A stretch of 64,000 nt of DNA from Paenibacillus daejeonensis DSM 15491 (GTDB taxonomy: Bacteria; Bacillota; Bacilli; Paenibacillales; Paenibacillaceae), in contig NZ_KB899664.1 in NCBI RefSeq assembly GCF_000378385.1, positions 310,001 through 374,000 of the forward strand. Direction: 5' to 3'. Each line of letters starts with the position of its first letter. Within the stretch, counting starts at the first letter, position 1. The notes beneath the pieces are model-generated. The model saw only the letters and a list, made by a program, of their open reading frames with translations, was not told the origin of the DNA and made no database searches. Both the position numbers and the translations under genes were made by a program. Shown in pieces: positions 1 to 8,580 of the stretch.

Positions 1-648
1 CGGTTGACCGAATACGCCCGTGCCGAAGGTGCCTCAGATCAGGAAAAGCAGCTCTCCAAGCTGCACAAGCTGTTGGAATCCACCATCGAAAATCATCGTG
101 GCGACCTCAAGCGGGGCATCGTCCTGGTGGTGTGCCCGGAGGAAGGCGTCCTGTTCCTGGAGAAGCTCCAGGTTCCCTCACCCAACGCCTTCTATTGGCA
201 AAGCGAGCCCGAGCTCGAGGAGCTGGAAACGATGTTCCGCCAATATCCAGCTGCTGGCATTGTGCTGGTGGGCAGCGACAGCGTTACGGTTGTCGATACG
301 ATGCTGGGTGAGGTGGAGCGGGAGTGGAACTACGCCTGGGACAGCGAGAGCGAGGATTGGAAGCAATATCAAGGGATTGCTGCTTCCAGCCGCACCGCTT
401 CCAGCGCCACGCACAAGGAACAATTCGGCAAGCGTGTCGATGCGAACCGGCAGCGCTGGCTGAAGCGACTCAGTCCCATTCTCGAGCGCCACAAGAAGCG
501 CAACAGCTGGCAGGAAATTGTGCTGGCTGGCGAATCCGGCCTGACCAATGACCTGGCCAAGGAGCTCAATGGCAACAAGCCGCGCATTCTCTCCAAGAAC
601 CTGAATGGCATGACGCCCAATCAGGTACTGCAGGAGGTCTACGCGTAA
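1..648 (+). CDS. VLRF1-type (aeRF1-like) release factor, 5' partial
   Basis: The frame is open from the left edge, so the true start lies upstream; the TTG at 4 is only the first start-like codon in view. The visible 215 codons resemble bacterial VLRF1 proteins, relatives of eRF1 and eukaryotic Vms1/ANKZF1, which release peptides from peptidyl-tRNA on stalled ribosomes. Two hydrophobic strands (IVLVVCPEEG, AGIVLVGSD) belong to the eRF1-like fold. A Ser/Thr-rich loop followed by HKEQFGKR sits where the catalytic loop lies in this family, and a basic helix (NRQRWLKRL) follows. A ribosome-rescue role is inferred from the family. No terminator directly follows. Family call moderately sure; substrate unknown. 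Confidence 0.6.
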   Translation, partial: RLTEYARAEGASDQEKQLSKLHKLLESTIENHRGDLKRGIVLVVCPEEGVLFLEKLQVPSPNAFYWQSEPELEELETMFRQYPAAGIVLVGSDSVTVVDTMLGEVEREWNYAWDSESEDWKQYQGIAASSRTASSATHKEQFGKRVDANRQRWLKRLSPILERHKKRNSWQEIVLAGESGLTNDLAKELNGNKPRILSKNLNGMTPNQVLQEVYA

Positions 649-806
649 GCTGCAGAAGTCATATGGCATCTCCTCTGTCCCGCAAGGGATCGGGGGAGAT
701 GTTTTTGCATGCCATTGCAGCAAGAAGAGGCTTTCCATTCCGGGCCGGGTTGATTATACTGGGCTTGTACGCATACATACTTTTAGATAAGGCGGTGTCT
801 TCAACA

Positions 807-1226
807 ATGGCCAACAATAGCATACTGAGCGGAGGCGGCTTTCATCATCTCGCCATTCGTGTAGCCGATTTTGAAGCGTCTATCCGATTCTACGAGGCGC
901 TGGGCTTCAAGGAGAAAATTCGGTGGGGCGAAGGGGACAAGCGCGGCATTCTGCTTGATTCCGGCGACGGCAACTATATGGAGATTTTCGCAGGCGGCAG
1001 CAGTGATCCCAAGCCGGAAGGCTCGTTCCTGCATGTAGCTTTCCGCACCAACGATATCGATGCAGCAATCGAAGTCGCTCGCGCGGCAGGCGCTGAGGTC
1101 ACAGAGGAGCCGAAGGATCTCATTATCTGCCCCGACCCGCGAACGCCAGTACGGATCGCCTTCTTCAAGGGTCCGGACGGCGAGCTCATCGAACTGTTCC
1201 AGAGCACAGGCGAGAACCCGCTGTAA
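807..1226 (+). CDS. VOC family protein (glyoxalase/dioxygenase fold)
   Basis: 139 residues forming two beta-alpha-beta-beta-beta modules: FHHLAIRVADFEASIRFYEALGF near the N terminus and LHVAFRTNDIDAAIEVARAAGA in the second half. Candidate metal ligands are the His of the HHLAI strand, the Glu of MEIF, the His of LHVAF and the Glu of GELIELFQ, so a metal-dependent lyase or isomerase is possible. The substrate cannot be read from sequence. The ATG at 807 is chosen because the fold starts just after it and AAGGCGG lies 11 nt upstream; the frame stays open 48 codons further up without a domain. A strong terminator follows at once. Confidence 0.8.
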   Translation: MANNSILSGGGFHHLAIRVADFEASIRFYEALGFKEKIRWGEGDKRGILLDSGDGNYMEIFAGGSSDPKPEGSFLHVAFRTNDIDAAIEVARAAGAEVTEEPKDLIICPDPRTPVRIAFFKGPDGELIELFQSTGENPL

Positions 1227-1231
1227 CTGGC

Positions 1232-1284
1232 AAAAGGGCTGTTCAGACGATCAGTGCAAACTGATCGCTGAATGGCCCTTTTTT
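1232..1284 (+). terminator. Intrinsic terminator after the VOC gene
   Basis: Long hairpin: AAAGGGC and a GTTCAG/CTGAAT segment enclose CGATCAGT/ACTGATCG around a GCAA loop, and the right arm GGCCCTTT runs into a T tract. It lies 6 nt after the VOC stop, so the repeat array downstream should be outside that transcript. Confidence 0.85.
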
Positions 1285-1333
1285 GCGTTGCAGCGTCGTG
1301 AGGAGGGGGTGTTAGGGGCGAGTCCGCTTGGTG

Positions 1334-1985
1334 CTCCAAGTAAAGATTCTTTCGTTGCAGTTCGGTGGGAGAGGTCTGTGTGCGGCTCTAAGTAAAGATT
1401 CTTTCGTTACAGCTCGGTGGGAGGGCCTGCGTGCGGCTCTAAGTAAAGTTTCTTTCGTTGCAGCGTCGTGGGAGGGTCTGCATGCTGCTCTAAGTAAAGA
1501 TTCTTTCGTTGCAGCGACGTGGGAGGGTCTGTGTGCTGCTCCAAGTAAAGATTCTTTCGTTGCAGCGTCGTGGGATGGGTCTGTGTGCGGCTCTAAGTAA
1601 AGATTGGTTCGTTGCAGCGTCGTGGGAGGGTCTGTGTGCGGCTCTAAGTAAAGATTGTTTCGTTGCAGCTCGGTGGGAGGGGTCCGTGTGCGGCTCTAAG
1701 TAAAGTTTCTTTCGTTGCAGCGTCGTGGGAGGGGTCCGTGTGCGGCTCTAAGTAAAGTTTCTTTCGTTGCAGCGTCGTGGGAGGGTCTGCATGCTGCTCT
1801 AAGTAAAGATTCTTTCGTTGCAGCTCGGTGGGAGCGTCTGTTTGCGGCTCTAAGTAAACTTTCTATACTTACAGGTACCGTCGAAGCGGTTAAAGGTGAT
1901 TCTAAGTAAAGTTTCTATACTTACAACCCCGTCGCAGCCGTATTTAGTCACCTCTAAGTAAAATTTTTTGCGCTACAGCTCGGAG
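1334..1985. repeat. Tandem array 1, about 13 units of 51-52 bp
   Basis: The box CTCTAAGTAAAG (or CTCCAAGTAAAG) recurs at 1334, 1386, 1437, 1488, 1539, 1591, 1642, 1694, 1746, 1797, 1848, about 1900 and 1952. It is usually followed by TTCTTTCGTTGCAGC and a variable GTGGGAGGGTCTGTGTGCGG segment; the last two or three units are the most diverged. Because 51 is a multiple of 3, short open frames run through several units, but they have no ribosome binding site and are not genes. The array lies between convergent genes, downstream of the VOC terminator. Confidence 0.9.
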
Positions 1986-2094
1986 GCACGGCGATTAGGA
2001 CGCATACTGGGAGGCTAACGGGGAACAGCGGCTGCGAGGACGTGTCCTTGAGGCGGGGAGTGTGGACATAGAGTGAACATAGAACGGACATAGA

Positions 2095-2295
2095 GTGTGG
2101 AAAGTCGCCACCGGCCATCATCCAATCCACCAGTCGCCACCTGTCTTCCTCACCAGCTACTCTTAACCCGCCAGTTCACACCACACATCCCACACCACAC
2201 CTCCCTCCTTCTTCACCCGCTATCTCCACCCGCCGGTCCACACCACACATCCTGCACACTACATCCCACTCTCCACTCGCCACTCCCAACAGCGG
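2095..2295. repeat. G-poor, C/A/T-rich tract with imperfect direct repeats
   Basis: About 200 bp in which the + strand has very little G and is dominated by CCAC/CACA/CTCC words. A segment around 2166-2195 (ACCCGCCAGTTCACACCACA) recurs at about 2228-2258 with few changes, a period near 62 bp. It directly follows the stop of the minus-strand hydrolase gene, so it would be a G-rich 3' UTR in that transcript. I see no gene or classical terminator in it. Confidence 0.6.
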
Positions 2296-2302
2296 CCCGC
2301 AC

Positions 2303-3334
2303 TCAGCGGGCCAGCTGTGCTTCGAGCCAGTCATAGGCGGGCTCGCCGTGAATCTCGTGGCCGCCGTCGAAGAAGTCGGCGGCTGGCACCGTCTCTGCAC
2401 CGGCAGCGGCATAGAGGGTCTCCAGGCGCGCGAATGCCTTGCGGGCGGCAGCGGCTGGAAATACACGGTCCTCCTCGCCGACCTCCAGGAAAATTGGGCG
2501 GGGCGCGACGAGTCCGAGCAGGTCGGGCATCTCGGCCAGCTGCAGCACGCCTGGGATATAGTTGTCCAGGCAATGCTGGCGCGTGAGGATGCTGCCCTCA
2601 AAGGTGCTCGCATAGCCGCTGATGACCGCACAGCGAATCCGATCATCCAGTGCAGCCGTAAACCCGCAGACCAAACCGCCGCCCGAAATTCCCATCGTGC
2701 CAATCCGCGTAGGGTCGACGTCCGGACGGGTTTGTAGATAGTCAAGGACGCGCCGCATTTCGTGGATGCGCCAGCCCGCAATCGTCTGGCCCAGCAGCAT
2801 GAGTTGGGCAGACAGCCGGAAGCAGGAGCTCTGTCCGGGCTCGCCCGCGAGGTCCTCCGCCAGCCGCCGGTCGCCGAAACCCAGCAGCTCCGGGGCTACG
2901 ACGAGAAAGCCGCGCCGTGCGAGGTCGGAGGCGAAGTCCTTATGCAGGCCAGGCATACCCGCACGTTCACTGCCGTCAGGCATCAGGCCGACAATCTCCC
3001 GGCTGCCATAGCCGTGGCCGTGGACCGCCAGCATGGCGGGCATGGGCGAGCGCAGCGGCGTTGCAGGAGTTAGTACATATACGGGCATCCGGACGCCGGT
3101 CCGGGTTGTCAGCTCAATCCGTTCACGCACATATCCCTCGCATTCCTGACGCTCCAGCAGCTGGGGATTTAATTCCGAGTCCGTGTCCGGCAGCTCGCCC
3201 AGCAGGGCTTCAAAGCTTGTCCGCAGCTCTTGTTGCCATTCGGGCACCGGCTGGCCGGGTACGTAGGCAAGCTTGCCCGCATACTCCTTCGTCCATTGTT
3301 CCAGCAAGACATCAGTTGAATAAGCGTTTGTCAT
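2303..3334 (-). CDS. Alpha/beta hydrolase (dienelactone hydrolase / acetyl esterase-like)
   Basis: 343 residues with the alpha/beta-hydrolase fold. HGHGYG forms the oxyanion region, GISGGG is the nucleophile elbow, the acid is probably the Asp of EEDRVF, and the His is in GGHEIHG. It resembles large dienelactone-hydrolase or acetylxylan-esterase-like proteins. With pectinesterase, GH28 and GH43 neighbours, removal of acetyl or other ester groups from pectic or xylan oligosaccharides is a reasonable inference. There is no signal peptide, so it acts in the cytoplasm. The start at 3334 is favoured over the frame's first ATG (3370) because GAGGAGGAG lies about 9 nt upstream. It follows the pectinesterase by 32 bp, probably in one operon. 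Confidence 0.75.
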   Translation of the reverse strand: MTNAYSTDVLLEQWTKEYAGKLAYVPGQPVPEWQQELRTSFEALLGELPDTDSELNPQLLERQECEGYVRERIELTTRTGVRMPVYVLTPATPLRSPMPAMLAVHGHGYGSREIVGLMPDGSERAGMPGLHKDFASDLARRGFLVVAPELLGFGDRRLAEDLAGEPGQSSCFRLSAQLMLLGQTIAGWRIHEMRRVLDYLQTRPDVDPTRIGTMGISGGGLVCGFTAALDDRIRCAVISGYASTFEGSILTRQHCLDNYIPGVLQLAEMPDLLGLVAPRPIFLEVGEEDRVFPAAAARKAFARLETLYAAAGAETVPAADFFDGGHEIHGEPAYDWLEAQLAR

Positions 3335-3366
3335 TGCTTTTACTCCTCCTCTACGTTCAGTTGCCC

Positions 3367-4530
3367 TCAATACCCCTCAGGATGCCAGCCGCCTAGTATG
3401 TGAATCACACGATACGCTGCGACATCTTCTCCGGTCAGCTGACGTGACCACGGGGCGCGGCGCACGGTCTTGTCCGAATTGCGTTCACTGTCCGCAGTAC
3501 TAACGCTCGGTTCTATGGACGAAGAGGTTGCCGCATCATCCGCTGGGTTGCTTGCCGCGACTTCCTGGTCTCCCTTAAGTCCTGAAGCATCACCCAAGAG
3601 ACTTGGCCCATTCCGCGCGTGCCCCTTCATTTCCGCACTGTCCACAAGCCCACATGACTCATTATCCAAACTTTCCGTTAGCTCCGCGCCACTAGCCAGC
3701 TTGCTTGTCCCGCCAGGCTGGCTCTTCACCAGCCCCGCCGCCGCCGCACCTGCACCAGTACTGCCATATTCCTCAAAACGGCTAGTGGACTCACGGTCTG
3801 GCTCGCCCCAGTTGTGCCAGCCTTCAGGTGTGATGCTCTCATCCATTGTGGTGCGGATGAAGGCGACATGCGCATAATCACGCCAGGGACGCCCGAGATA
3901 GACATCGGCCACACCGGGAGCGCTCGTAATGGTACAGTTGAGGAACACGAACCCGAATGCAGTATCCTGAGGCGTCGACGCTGCGGTAATATAGCCCCTT
4001 GATCGTTTGTTGTGCAGCTGGCAGCGCTCGAAGACGGCTGTCGCGCCTCCGAAGATGTAGTCGACATCGCCTTCGATATAGCAATCCTCGTAGTATTGTC
4101 GGCCCTGACCCGCGTAGAGCGTGTCCTGGTCACCTAGCAGCCGGACCCTCCGGAACACGGCATCCCTGGCGTCAACCATCGCAGCCACCGCCTGGCCGGT
4201 ACCCGGACCGGAGTCATTGACGATCGTAACATTCTCGGCGGTAAAAGAAGACGATCGCACAGTCAACGTGCCGCTGCGAAAAGTCCCGAGCGGTTCGCCA
4301 TTGCTCCCAAGTGTATGCGCATTATCGCTCCAGGCGATAACCGTCGTCTGCCGGTCTTCACCCAGCAGCAGAATCGGCGGCGCACCTGCAGGAATTGTTA
4401 TTTTCTCCCGATACATCCCGGGTCTTAAGCGCAGTGTCACCGGTGATGTCTGTCCCGCAGGAATCGCGTCAATTGCGGCCTGGAGCGAGACATAGTCGGC
4501 GGTGAAATCACGGGATATGGTGATCAGCAT
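3367..4530 (-). CDS. Pectinesterase (CE8) with a large low-complexity insertion
   Basis: 387 residues; the core is a pectin methylesterase parallel beta-helix. Family motifs are visible: GQAVA, GDQDTLYAGQGRQYYEDC, the catalytic-Asp segment GDVDYIFGGATAVFE, and YLGRPWRDYA; the C terminus has APWSRQL and HILGGWHP. It hydrolyses pectin methyl esters. Without a signal peptide it probably works on imported oligogalacturonides. Residues of about 262-355 (about 3465-3750) are a Ser/Ala/Asp/Glu-rich stretch of roughly 95 residues inserted between EEYGSTGAG and RAPWSRQL, which are nearly adjacent in ordinary family members. AAGGAGG lies 7 nt before the ATG. It is divergent from the AraC gene. Confidence 0.88.
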   Translation of the reverse strand: MLITISRDFTADYVSLQAAIDAIPAGQTSPVTLRLRPGMYREKITIPAGAPPILLLGEDRQTTVIAWSDNAHTLGSNGEPLGTFRSGTLTVRSSSFTAENVTIVNDSGPGTGQAVAAMVDARDAVFRRVRLLGDQDTLYAGQGRQYYEDCYIEGDVDYIFGGATAVFERCQLHNKRSRGYITAASTPQDTAFGFVFLNCTITSAPGVADVYLGRPWRDYAHVAFIRTTMDESITPEGWHNWGEPDRESTSRFEEYGSTGAGAAAAGLVKSQPGGTSKLASGAELTESLDNESCGLVDSAEMKGHARNGPSLLGDASGLKGDQEVAASNPADDAATSSSIEPSVSTADSERNSDKTVRRAPWSRQLTGEDVAAYRVIHILGGWHPEGY

Positions 4531-4595
4531 GGCGAACCTCCTTCAGATTCTTATATAATACACTTAAATAAATGTTCAGGACAGGAGATGACCCC
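4531..4595. promoter_or_regulatory. Short divergent promoter region, pectinesterase / AraC regulator
   Basis: Only 65 bp separate the two start codons. The AT-rich core TTATATAATA (4551-4560) offers a TATAAT on the + strand and TATTAT on the - strand, and neither has a good -35 hexamer. That fits activator-dependent transcription, most simply by the AraC-type product of the + strand gene (inference). Confidence 0.45.
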
Positions 4596-5444
4596 ATGCC
4601 CGAATGGCCCGACGAATATCCCAAATACGAAGTGGATGGTGGTCAGCTCAGCATTCAGCATCTGCAGGTGCAGGGCCAGACCGTGATGCCCCGGCCACAC
4701 AGCCACCATACGGGGGAGCTGTATTATCTGCATGATGGCGAACGGATCTATTTTGTGGATGATCAGGTCATTACGCTGCGCAAAGGTGAGCTGATGCTCA
4801 TCCCGCCAGGGGAGACGCACTCGACTGCGAGCTCTACCGGGTTCGCGCGAACGCTCCTCAATTATGATGTCCGCTGGCTGCCGCCGGAGCTGGCAGGCGA
4901 TGAGCTGCTCCCCGAAGGGCGGAGGTTCCGACTCTACCAGCTGTCGCTGAAAGAGCAGGAGGAGACCGAGCGGCTGTTGCACCGGATGCTCGAAGAATGT
5001 CGCAATGGCAAAGCCCACTATGAGCTAAGTGTCCGAGCCTTGTTCACCGAGCTGCTGATTCTGCTGCTCCGCGCAGAGCGGCAGGAGCTCCCCCGCGAGG
5101 CTGCTCATCCGCTGCATGACAAGGTCAATGAGATTGCAGCCTACCTGGCCAGTCATTTCCGTCAGCCGCTCACACTGGAAGACACGGCCCGCCGGTTCTA
5201 CATCAGCAGTTCCTACCTGAGCCGGACGTTCTACCGTCTGACGGGTTTCCACTTCCGCGAATACATCATTCATCTACGAATCCGGGAAGCCAAACGGCGG
5301 CTGAGCTCGATGCGTGAGAGCATTCAGGAGGTGGCGGGGGCAGCAGGGTTCGAATATCTGTCTCATTTCAATAAGACGTTCAAAAAAGCAACCGGCCTGA
5401 CACCGCTCCAATATCGCAAGCAGGCGAAACGAGAAGACAGGTAG
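4596..5444 (+). CDS. AraC-family transcriptional regulator with cupin sensor domain
   Basis: 282 residues. The N-terminal half is a cupin: PHSHHTGELYYL, then GELMLIPPGETHST. The C-terminal 100 residues carry two helix-turn-helix motifs typical of AraC/XylS proteins, ending with AGFEYLSHFNKTFKKATGLTPLQYR. It probably senses a pectin-derived sugar and controls the flanking pectinesterase, GH28 and GH43 genes (inference from position). The ATG at 4596 is preferred over that at 4572 because AGGAG (4583-4587) is correctly spaced for it. It ends 4 bp from the convergent GH28 stop with no terminator between. Confidence 0.85.
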   Translation: MPEWPDEYPKYEVDGGQLSIQHLQVQGQTVMPRPHSHHTGELYYLHDGERIYFVDDQVITLRKGELMLIPPGETHSTASSTGFARTLLNYDVRWLPPELAGDELLPEGRRFRLYQLSLKEQEETERLLHRMLEECRNGKAHYELSVRALFTELLILLLRAERQELPREAAHPLHDKVNEIAAYLASHFRQPLTLEDTARRFYISSSYLSRTFYRLTGFHFREYIIHLRIREAKRRLSSMRESIQEVAGAAGFEYLSHFNKTFKKATGLTPLQYRKQAKREDR

Positions 5445-5448
5445 CCGC

Positions 5449-6927
5449 TTATCCCTGCGGTATCCCGTCCCCGGTGACGCCGGTGCACCGGTGCAGGCGG
5501 ATATCTCCGGCGGCCTCGCCGTGCAGCGCTAGCCGGTCTAGCCGCACGTCCGTCGCATGCCGGCAGATGATGCCCTGCCGGGCCCGGGCGGTCAGGCCGT
5601 CAATCCGGATGTCCTTCAGCGGCTGCTCGGGCAGTCCGTTTAGCAGCAGCGCCGTCTCAGCGTCCTGGATGAGTACATCATGGATCGCAATGTTGCGGCA
5701 TTGCGGCGTCCCCTCATCGACTGCGACGGGGGCATCATCTGAGCCCGCAGACCCCTCCGTACCGGCGTAGAACATATGGAAGGAAATACCCTCATAGACG
5801 ATGTTGCTCATCCGCACCCGCCGGATCGAGATATCCTCAATGATGCCGCCGCGCCCGCGCGCGCTTTTGAACCGGAGTCCGATGTCTGTCCCGATGAAGG
5901 TGCAGTCGGATACGCGAACAGCCCGCACGTCACCGGACATCTCGCTGCCGATGACGAAGCCGCCATGGCCATGGTATACCGTGCAATCCCGAATCGTAAT
6001 ATATTCGCAGGGCAGGCCCGCAAGCCGGCCTGCTTCGTCCTTGCCGGATTTCAGGCAGATGGCGTCATCACCGACATCAAAGGCGCAGTGCGTCACCAGT
6101 GCATGACGGCAGGAGTCCAGGTCCAGACCGTCACCGTTCTGGGAGTACCATGGATTGCGGACCTGGATGTGACGGATCGTCACTTGATCACAGGCCTGCA
6201 AATGCAGACACCAGGCAGGCGAGTTCTGGAAGGTCGGCCCTTCTAGCAGGATCCGGCTGCAGCTGCGGAACCGCAGCAGCGATGGACGCAGGTACGCGCG
6301 GACCGGCTCATAAGCCTCGCAGTCCTCCACGCCAGCCCCGCGCAGCTCCTGCAGCCGGCGCTCGCCATGAAGCCCCTCCTCGGAAGGCCACCACAGCTCG
6401 CCATCCGGGGAGAGCGCCCCGCCGGAAGCAAGCAGCTTCTCCCAGGCGGCTGCAGTGAGCTTGGCGCGCTTGACGGGGCGCCAAGCCTGGCCGTTGCCGT
6501 CGAAGATGCCTTCGCCGGTGATCGCAATGTCCGTGGCGCCTTCAGCCTCGAGCGGCGCCTGGCAGCGGGGGCCCGGCTGCCCTTCGTAATGTGAGGGCAA
6601 GATCGGGTAGACGGCCGGGTCCGGCTCGAACAGGACGAGCGCGCCCGCCGCCGCATGCAGCCGCACATGACTGCGGAGCCGTAGCGGGCCTGTACGCCAG
6701 ATGCCTGGGGGAATCAGAACACAGCCTCCACCTTCGGCCGAGCAGCGGTCAATGGCCTGCTGCAGGATGACCGTATTATCTGTCAATCCGTCCCCCAGAG
6801 CGCCAAGCTCGGCAATGGACAAGGTATCGCCTGGCGTGCGCGGCAGAACAGGAAGCGGGTAACCATGCCCATTCACCATACTCTCCGCATACCGGCTGTT
6901 GATGTCGTACTTCTGAGACGCACTCAT
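5449..6927 (-). CDS. Glycoside hydrolase family 28 (polygalacturonase-like)
   Basis: 492 residues with a right-handed beta-helix. The GH28 catalytic set is visible: NGDGLD, the paired Asp of VGDDAICLKSG, GHGGFVIGSE, and RFKSARGRGG, which is the R-x-K substrate-binding motif. It hydrolyses alpha-1,4-galacturonide bonds, probably as an exo-enzyme or rhamnogalacturonan-type enzyme acting on short oligomers, because there is no signal peptide. Its ATG overlaps the GH43 stop in an ATGA arrangement, so the two are translationally coupled. Exact linkage specificity is uncertain. Confidence 0.88.
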   Translation of the reverse strand: MSASQKYDINSRYAESMVNGHGYPLPVLPRTPGDTLSIAELGALGDGLTDNTVILQQAIDRCSAEGGGCVLIPPGIWRTGPLRLRSHVRLHAAAGALVLFEPDPAVYPILPSHYEGQPGPRCQAPLEAEGATDIAITGEGIFDGNGQAWRPVKRAKLTAAAWEKLLASGGALSPDGELWWPSEEGLHGERRLQELRGAGVEDCEAYEPVRAYLRPSLLRFRSCSRILLEGPTFQNSPAWCLHLQACDQVTIRHIQVRNPWYSQNGDGLDLDSCRHALVTHCAFDVGDDAICLKSGKDEAGRLAGLPCEYITIRDCTVYHGHGGFVIGSEMSGDVRAVRVSDCTFIGTDIGLRFKSARGRGGIIEDISIRRVRMSNIVYEGISFHMFYAGTEGSAGSDDAPVAVDEGTPQCRNIAIHDVLIQDAETALLLNGLPEQPLKDIRIDGLTARARQGIICRHATDVRLDRLALHGEAAGDIRLHRCTGVTGDGIPQG

Positions 6928-8513
6928 TGGCTCACCTCCCCGTTCTGATTGTCCAGCCCCTCATAGGAGAACCAGTCAAATTCGGCTCGGCTTCCGCTTG
7001 CTTCATCTGCTGTCACCGCATAGAGTCCCAGATACGCGCCAGTGAAGCCTCCGGCCAGATCGGTGCTCAGCAGGCGCCCGTCGGCATGCTCGTGCAGCGG
7101 CGTCCAGTCGGCAGCGTCGTCGGTGCGGTAGTAGAATCCGTACTCCTGCCCGGCTGCTTCCACTTGCAGCTGCAGACGCTCGCCCTGAACAGCCGCTTGA
7201 GCCAGCAGTTGCTCTTCGCCGTCTTGCCTCGCGGTGAGCCGCAGCTCAGCGCCACTCTCGGTATATGCGTACTCCATACGGAAGTGATAATCCTGGTTAT
7301 GCAGCAGGACCAGACCTGCAGCGTCGCCCGGGGCTTGCGGCCTGTACACCATTTCAGTCGCAGCCCGAAAATGCATATGCTGCTGCCTGCGACAGAGGAG
7401 TGCAGGATTGTCTATCTCCCTCAGCTTCACCTGCTTGGCCCGCAGCGTGAGATAGCCCGGCCGCTCCCGCAGCGACCAGAAATCTCCGCGGGGCGTACGC
7501 AGGAAGTTCCAGCTCAGGGCGAGCTGCTCCCCGTCGAAGTCATCGCGTACCGGATCGGCAGGCCAGCGCTGCTCCGGCAGGTCAGGAGCAGCGCCGATTT
7601 CGTCCAGCTTGCCTTTGCCTGGATTGACGACCGGCCACTCCTCCTCCCAGCCGACCGGGGTCAGGAACGTCTCGCGGCCAAGATTACGATAGTGGCCTCC
7701 ATAAGGCCGGGAGGCCAGACACATGATCCACCAGTCCCCGTGCTGCGTCTGCACGAGATCAGCATGACCGGCATTGACCACCGGATAGGAGCGGCCCAGA
7801 TGCCGATGGGTCAGAATCGGGTTGCCCTTGTACCCTTCATAGGGACCGGTAACCTCGCGGCTCCGCGCGACAGTAACGGCGTGCGTATGTCCGGTGCCAC
7901 CTTCGGCGATCAGCAGATAATACCAGTCACCGATCCGGTACAGGTGAGGACTCTCCTGGGCGTGAGCAACCTGCAGGGCGCCGCTCCAGATGCTGGTCTT
8001 GGGGCCGATTAGCTTGCCCCTGACAAGGTCCAGTTCCTGCAGCCAGATGTCCATGTCTTTGGCGTGGCGCTGGCCGTGAGGCGGTACGCGGTTGCCCGTA
8101 TAGTAGACCTTGCCATTGTCATCGAACAACAGGGAAGGATCGATGCCTGGCGCATCGTCCAGCCATATCGGATCGGACCAGGGACCCGCCGGATCCGTAG
8201 CCGTTACATAGAAATTATGACACGCGACCTCATTATCCACGAAGGTAGTAATCATATAGAAAACGCCTTCATGATAGCGGATCGTAGGTGCCCAGATCCC
8301 GCGTGAAGGGTTGGCTCTATCCAGGTTCAACTGTGAAGGGCGATCCAGCACATGACCGAGCTGACGCCAGTTCACCAGATCGCGGCTGTGGAAGATCGGA
8401 ACACCAGGGAAAAATTCAAAGGTCGAGGTGACCAGATAGTAATCATCTTCGACACGAATAACCGACGGATCGGGATAGAAGCCCGGCAGCACCGGGTTGG
8501 TAAACGTACGCAT
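6924..8513 (-). CDS. Glycoside hydrolase family 43 (beta-xylosidase / arabinofuranosidase-like)
   Basis: 529 residues. The five-bladed propeller starts with NPVLPGFYPDPSVIRVEDDYYLV, which carries the catalytic base Asp. APGIDPSLLFDD supplies the pKa-modulating Asp, and AQESPHLYRIGDWYY the catalytic acid Glu. The last 200 residues form the beta-sandwich C-terminal domain usual in GH43 beta-xylosidases. It acts on xylo- or arabino-oligosaccharides in the cytoplasm, as no signal peptide is present. The ATG at 8513 follows GGAGG by 8 nt; the in-frame GTG three codons upstream overlaps the ribosome binding site and is rejected. It is the first gene of the GH43-GH28 operon. Confidence 0.88.
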   Translation of the reverse strand: MRTFTNPVLPGFYPDPSVIRVEDDYYLVTSTFEFFPGVPIFHSRDLVNWRQLGHVLDRPSQLNLDRANPSRGIWAPTIRYHEGVFYMITTFVDNEVACHNFYVTATDPAGPWSDPIWLDDAPGIDPSLLFDDNGKVYYTGNRVPPHGQRHAKDMDIWLQELDLVRGKLIGPKTSIWSGALQVAHAQESPHLYRIGDWYYLLIAEGGTGHTHAVTVARSREVTGPYEGYKGNPILTHRHLGRSYPVVNAGHADLVQTQHGDWWIMCLASRPYGGHYRNLGRETFLTPVGWEEEWPVVNPGKGKLDEIGAAPDLPEQRWPADPVRDDFDGEQLALSWNFLRTPRGDFWSLRERPGYLTLRAKQVKLREIDNPALLCRRQQHMHFRAATEMVYRPQAPGDAAGLVLLHNQDYHFRMEYAYTESGAELRLTARQDGEEQLLAQAAVQGERLQLQVEAAGQEYGFYYRTDDAADWTPLHEHADGRLLSTDLAGGFTGAYLGLYAVTADEASGSRAEFDWFSYEGLDNQNGEVSQ

Positions 8514-8580
8514 GCAAAACACCTCCGGTATGGGTTACCCTCAGTATAGTTCACGATAAAGTGTAAATCCTGTCGATTTC

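Noticed and set aside
1328-1909. Short open frames through array 1
   Set aside because: They arise because the unit is about 51 bp (17 codons); they have no ribosome binding site and different frames open in different units.
2176-2781. 201-codon minus-strand frame overlapping the hydrolase
   Set aside because: It runs in another frame of the alpha/beta hydrolase gene and through the G-poor tract; a shadow frame.
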